Shown: positions 62,452 to 64,000 of the stretch, piece after piece
How positions within the stretch are numbered: position 1 is the stretch's first letter
Layout of the letters: the number at the start of each line of letters is the position of its first letter
NCBI RefSeq assembly: GCF_041321095.1
Contig: NZ_JBGGWE010000002.1
Location: forward strand, 558,001-622,000
DNA from: Fibrella arboris
GTDB lineage: Bacteria; Bacteroidota; Bacteroidia; Cytophagales; Spirosomataceae
DNA: 64,000 nt
Reading direction: 5' to 3'
Notes under the pieces: model-generated
Told to the model about the DNA's origin: nothing
The model's database searches: none
The model's input: the letters and a program-made list of their open reading frames with translations, nothing else
Made by a program: the position numbers and the translations under genes

Positions 62452-63756
62452 ATGAATCGTTACGTTGTTGCGCTGCTTAGTCTGGTTGCCAGTACGGTTT
62501 ACGAAAACACGGCACAGGCACAGGCAAAAATCCTGACCGAAGCGGCCCCGGCGGCCGGTGGGTTCTCGGCCGTCCGGCTGGCCCGGCTGGATTCGGGTAT
62601 GCATGACTGGGTAAAACAGAATTGGGTGAATGGATCGGTGGTGCTGATCGCTCGCCACGGTAAAATCGTGTTCTACAAAGCACATGGCTACAACGACCCG
62701 AACAGGAAAGTGCCGCTCGACAAAAACGGAATCTTCCGGATAGCCTCTCAAACCAAGGCACTCACCAGCGTGGCTGTGATGATGCTCTGGGAAGAAGGAA
62801 AATTTTCGCTGGACGATCCGGTGTCTAAATTTCTGCCTGCCTTCGCCAATCAAAAAGTACTGGTGAGCTTCAACCCCAAAGACACCACCTACACGACCGT
62901 TCCAGCTAAACGACCCGTCACGATCCGCGACCTGCTGACCCACACTTCCGGCTTGGGCTACCCAGCGATTGGCACTCCGGCAGAGAATGCCATCTATGCT
63001 AAAAGCTACGTGACGGGCGGGGTTGGCGTGAAAGGCCAAAAACTGTCCGACGCCATGGATCGGCTTGGCAGTTTGCCGCTTTTCTTTCAACCCGGCGAAC
63101 AGTGGAAATATGGTTTGAATATGGATGTACTGGGCTATCTGATCGAACGGTGGTCGGGGATGACCCTGGACGATTTTTTTGCCAAGCGGATCTGCCAGCC
63201 TCTTGGCATGAAGGATACGTATTTTAACGTGCCGCCCCAGAAAGCATCCCGGCTGGTTAACTTTTTCCTCGGCGATTCTACCGGCCGAATCCAGCAACAG
63301 GCTTCGGTTTTTGGGGGAGCGCTGGATATGAATTTTCCCCTGCAGAAAACCGACTATTTTTCGGGGGGTGGCGGTTTGTCATCGACCATTCATGATTACG
63401 CTATCTTCCTGCAGATGTTGTTGAATGGCGGGGAATATAACGGGGTGCGGCTGCTGGCCCGTACTACAGTGCGCCTAATGACCATGAACCAAATTGGCGA
63501 CCTGACGCCAGCCTCGGGCGACCATGCCAATGCAAATACGTTCGGGTTTGGCTTTTACATCATCTCCGAAAAAGGCAGCCGATATACACCTAGCCAGGCA
63601 GGTACGTACTCGTGGGGAGGCGTTTTCTCGACATCCTACTGGGTTGATCCAAAGGAAGATATGGTGGTATTGATTTATCGACAAATGTGGGGGCCTTACG
63701 TTTCCAATACGGATAAAGCCTTCAGGCCTTTAGTGTACCAGGCCATTAATGATTGA
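62452..63756 (+). CDS. Exported serine hydrolase, class C beta-lactamase-like
   Basis: 434 residues from ATG 62452 (MNRYVVALLSLVASTVYENTAQAQ, signal peptide); an ATG at 62434 would add MTIPTT. The serine motif SQTK (FRIASQTKALTSVAVMML, Ser about 99) and the tyrosine region WKYGLNMDVLGYLIE are those of the beta-lactamase/DD-peptidase (EstB) family. The C-terminal FSTSYWVDPKEDMVVLIYRQM supplies the last strand. It could be an esterase, DD-peptidase or beta-lactamase; function cannot be chosen. It probably lies in the same transcript as the MFS porter. Confidence 0.9.
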   Translation: MNRYVVALLSLVASTVYENTAQAQAKILTEAAPAAGGFSAVRLARLDSGMHDWVKQNWVNGSVVLIARHGKIVFYKAHGYNDPNRKVPLDKNGIFRIASQTKALTSVAVMMLWEEGKFSLDDPVSKFLPAFANQKVLVSFNPKDTTYTTVPAKRPVTIRDLLTHTSGLGYPAIGTPAENAIYAKSYVTGGVGVKGQKLSDAMDRLGSLPLFFQPGEQWKYGLNMDVLGYLIERWSGMTLDDFFAKRICQPLGMKDTYFNVPPQKASRLVNFFLGDSTGRIQQQASVFGGALDMNFPLQKTDYFSGGGGLSSTIHDYAIFLQMLLNGGEYNGVRLLARTTVRLMTMNQIGDLTPASGDHANANTFGFGFYIISEKGSRYTPSQAGTYSWGGVFSTSYWVDPKEDMVVLIYRQMWGPYVSNTDKAFRPLVYQAIND

Positions 63757-63779
63757 TCGACGACACCTAGCCCGTAGGA

Positions 63780-63813
63780 ACTCACTCCCCACGAAAACCG
63801 ATGGGGAGTGAGT
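63780..63813 (+). terminator. Hairpin after the serine hydrolase gene
   Basis: ACTCACTCCCC (63780-63790) pairs perfectly with GGGGAGTGAGT (63803-63813). The right arm carries the ATG of the next frame at 63801. Confidence 0.75.
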
Positions 63814-64000
63814 CCGGGTTAGTAGGTACGTTCCTGCATTTACCGCCTGCTCACACGGAAGAAGCAACACCGGAGCCACCGGGGAGCAATCCCAAACTGC
63901 TTTCTGGAAATCACTTTATTACCTCACTGATCAGTATAGTTGGACTGATGTTGGTGTATTTTGGAAAGTCTGCCCGTATAGCCTCTCTATTTGGGGCGAT
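63801..64000 (+). CDS. Start of a membrane protein gene (3' cut by the window end)
   Basis: An ATG at 63801 opens a frame with no stop to the end of the window (about 66 residues). The first half is polar and Pro/Glu-rich (HLPPAHTEEATPEPPGSNPK) and the second half is a hydrophobic segment (FITSLISIVGLMLVYFGKSARI). The composition looks like a real protein, but the start codon sits in the hairpin arm, and no other evidence supports it. Product unknown. Confidence 0.35.
   Translation, partial: MGSESGLVGTFLHLPPAHTEEATPEPPGSNPKLLSGNHFITSLISIVGLMLVYFGKSARIASLFGA

Overview
The window looks like chromosomal DNA of a member of the Bacteroidota, most likely Cytophagales and close to Spirosoma. Pointers seen in the sequence are a type IX secretion C-terminal sorting domain (31652-35938), several TAnnTTTG-type -7 promoter boxes, almost no Shine-Dalgarno sequences, a Bacteroidota-type lycopene cyclase, a DUF6427-like membrane protein and a stand-alone LytTR regulator. 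The genus is an inference. Nearly all genes are housekeeping or envelope genes; there is no phage, insertion sequence, CRISPR array or rRNA operon.

Layout. 1-10.8 kb: tatD (5' truncated by the window edge), ansA, two exported hydrolases, rsgA, a ceramidase-like protein, a Nif3-like protein, a MATE pump behind a structured leader, hflX and tRNA-Arg(CCT) followed by a 123-nt fold-back element. 10.8-18.7 kb: a 1497-residue multi-PAS/GAF histidine kinase without a linked receiver, a basic stress-type protein, an acyl-CoA ligase, a CsbD-like protein and hpf. 18.8-25 kb (minus strand): metK, lycopene cyclase, lipA, an outer-membrane protein and a FucP-type sugar porter, separated by very long hairpins. 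25.1-28.7 kb: OsmC, rbfA, DUF6427 and LOG-family genes. 28.7-36 kb (minus strand): a giant surface protein, a TPR protein and an LRR protein, probably one transcript. 36.1-42 kb: hisG-hisD, a wrecked toxin-antitoxin locus, tex, an NlpC/P60 lipoprotein and tRNA-Ala(GGC). 42.1-50.4 kb: a NarL-type two-component pair, a Gly-rich exported protein, a 1-Cys peroxiredoxin, a GH25 lysozyme with a frameshifted N-terminus, an SMP-30 protein and pgi. 50.4-55.2 kb: two paralogous outer-membrane barrels with different low-complexity linkers, a siroheme-synthesis dehydrogenase, a LytTR regulator, OsmC and a tiny Cys/Lys-rich exported peptide. 55.2-64 kb: glgB, an aldose epimerase, an AI-2E/PerM-type exporter, a methyltransferase-like protein, an MFS porter, a serine hydrolase and a cut-off gene.

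Two features run through the whole window. First, the 7-mer ACGTACC/GGTACGT occurs about 75 times by my eye count, roughly ten times chance expectation, on both strands and in coding and non-coding DNA. Second, gene ends carry unusually long, often perfect inverted repeats, with stems up to 46 bp and one spacer-free 56-bp palindrome. They may overlap stop codons and in a few cases touch the next start codon. No complete new enzymatic system was found. These two patterns, the tRNA-adjacent element and the linker-swapped barrel pair are the best candidates for something undescribed.
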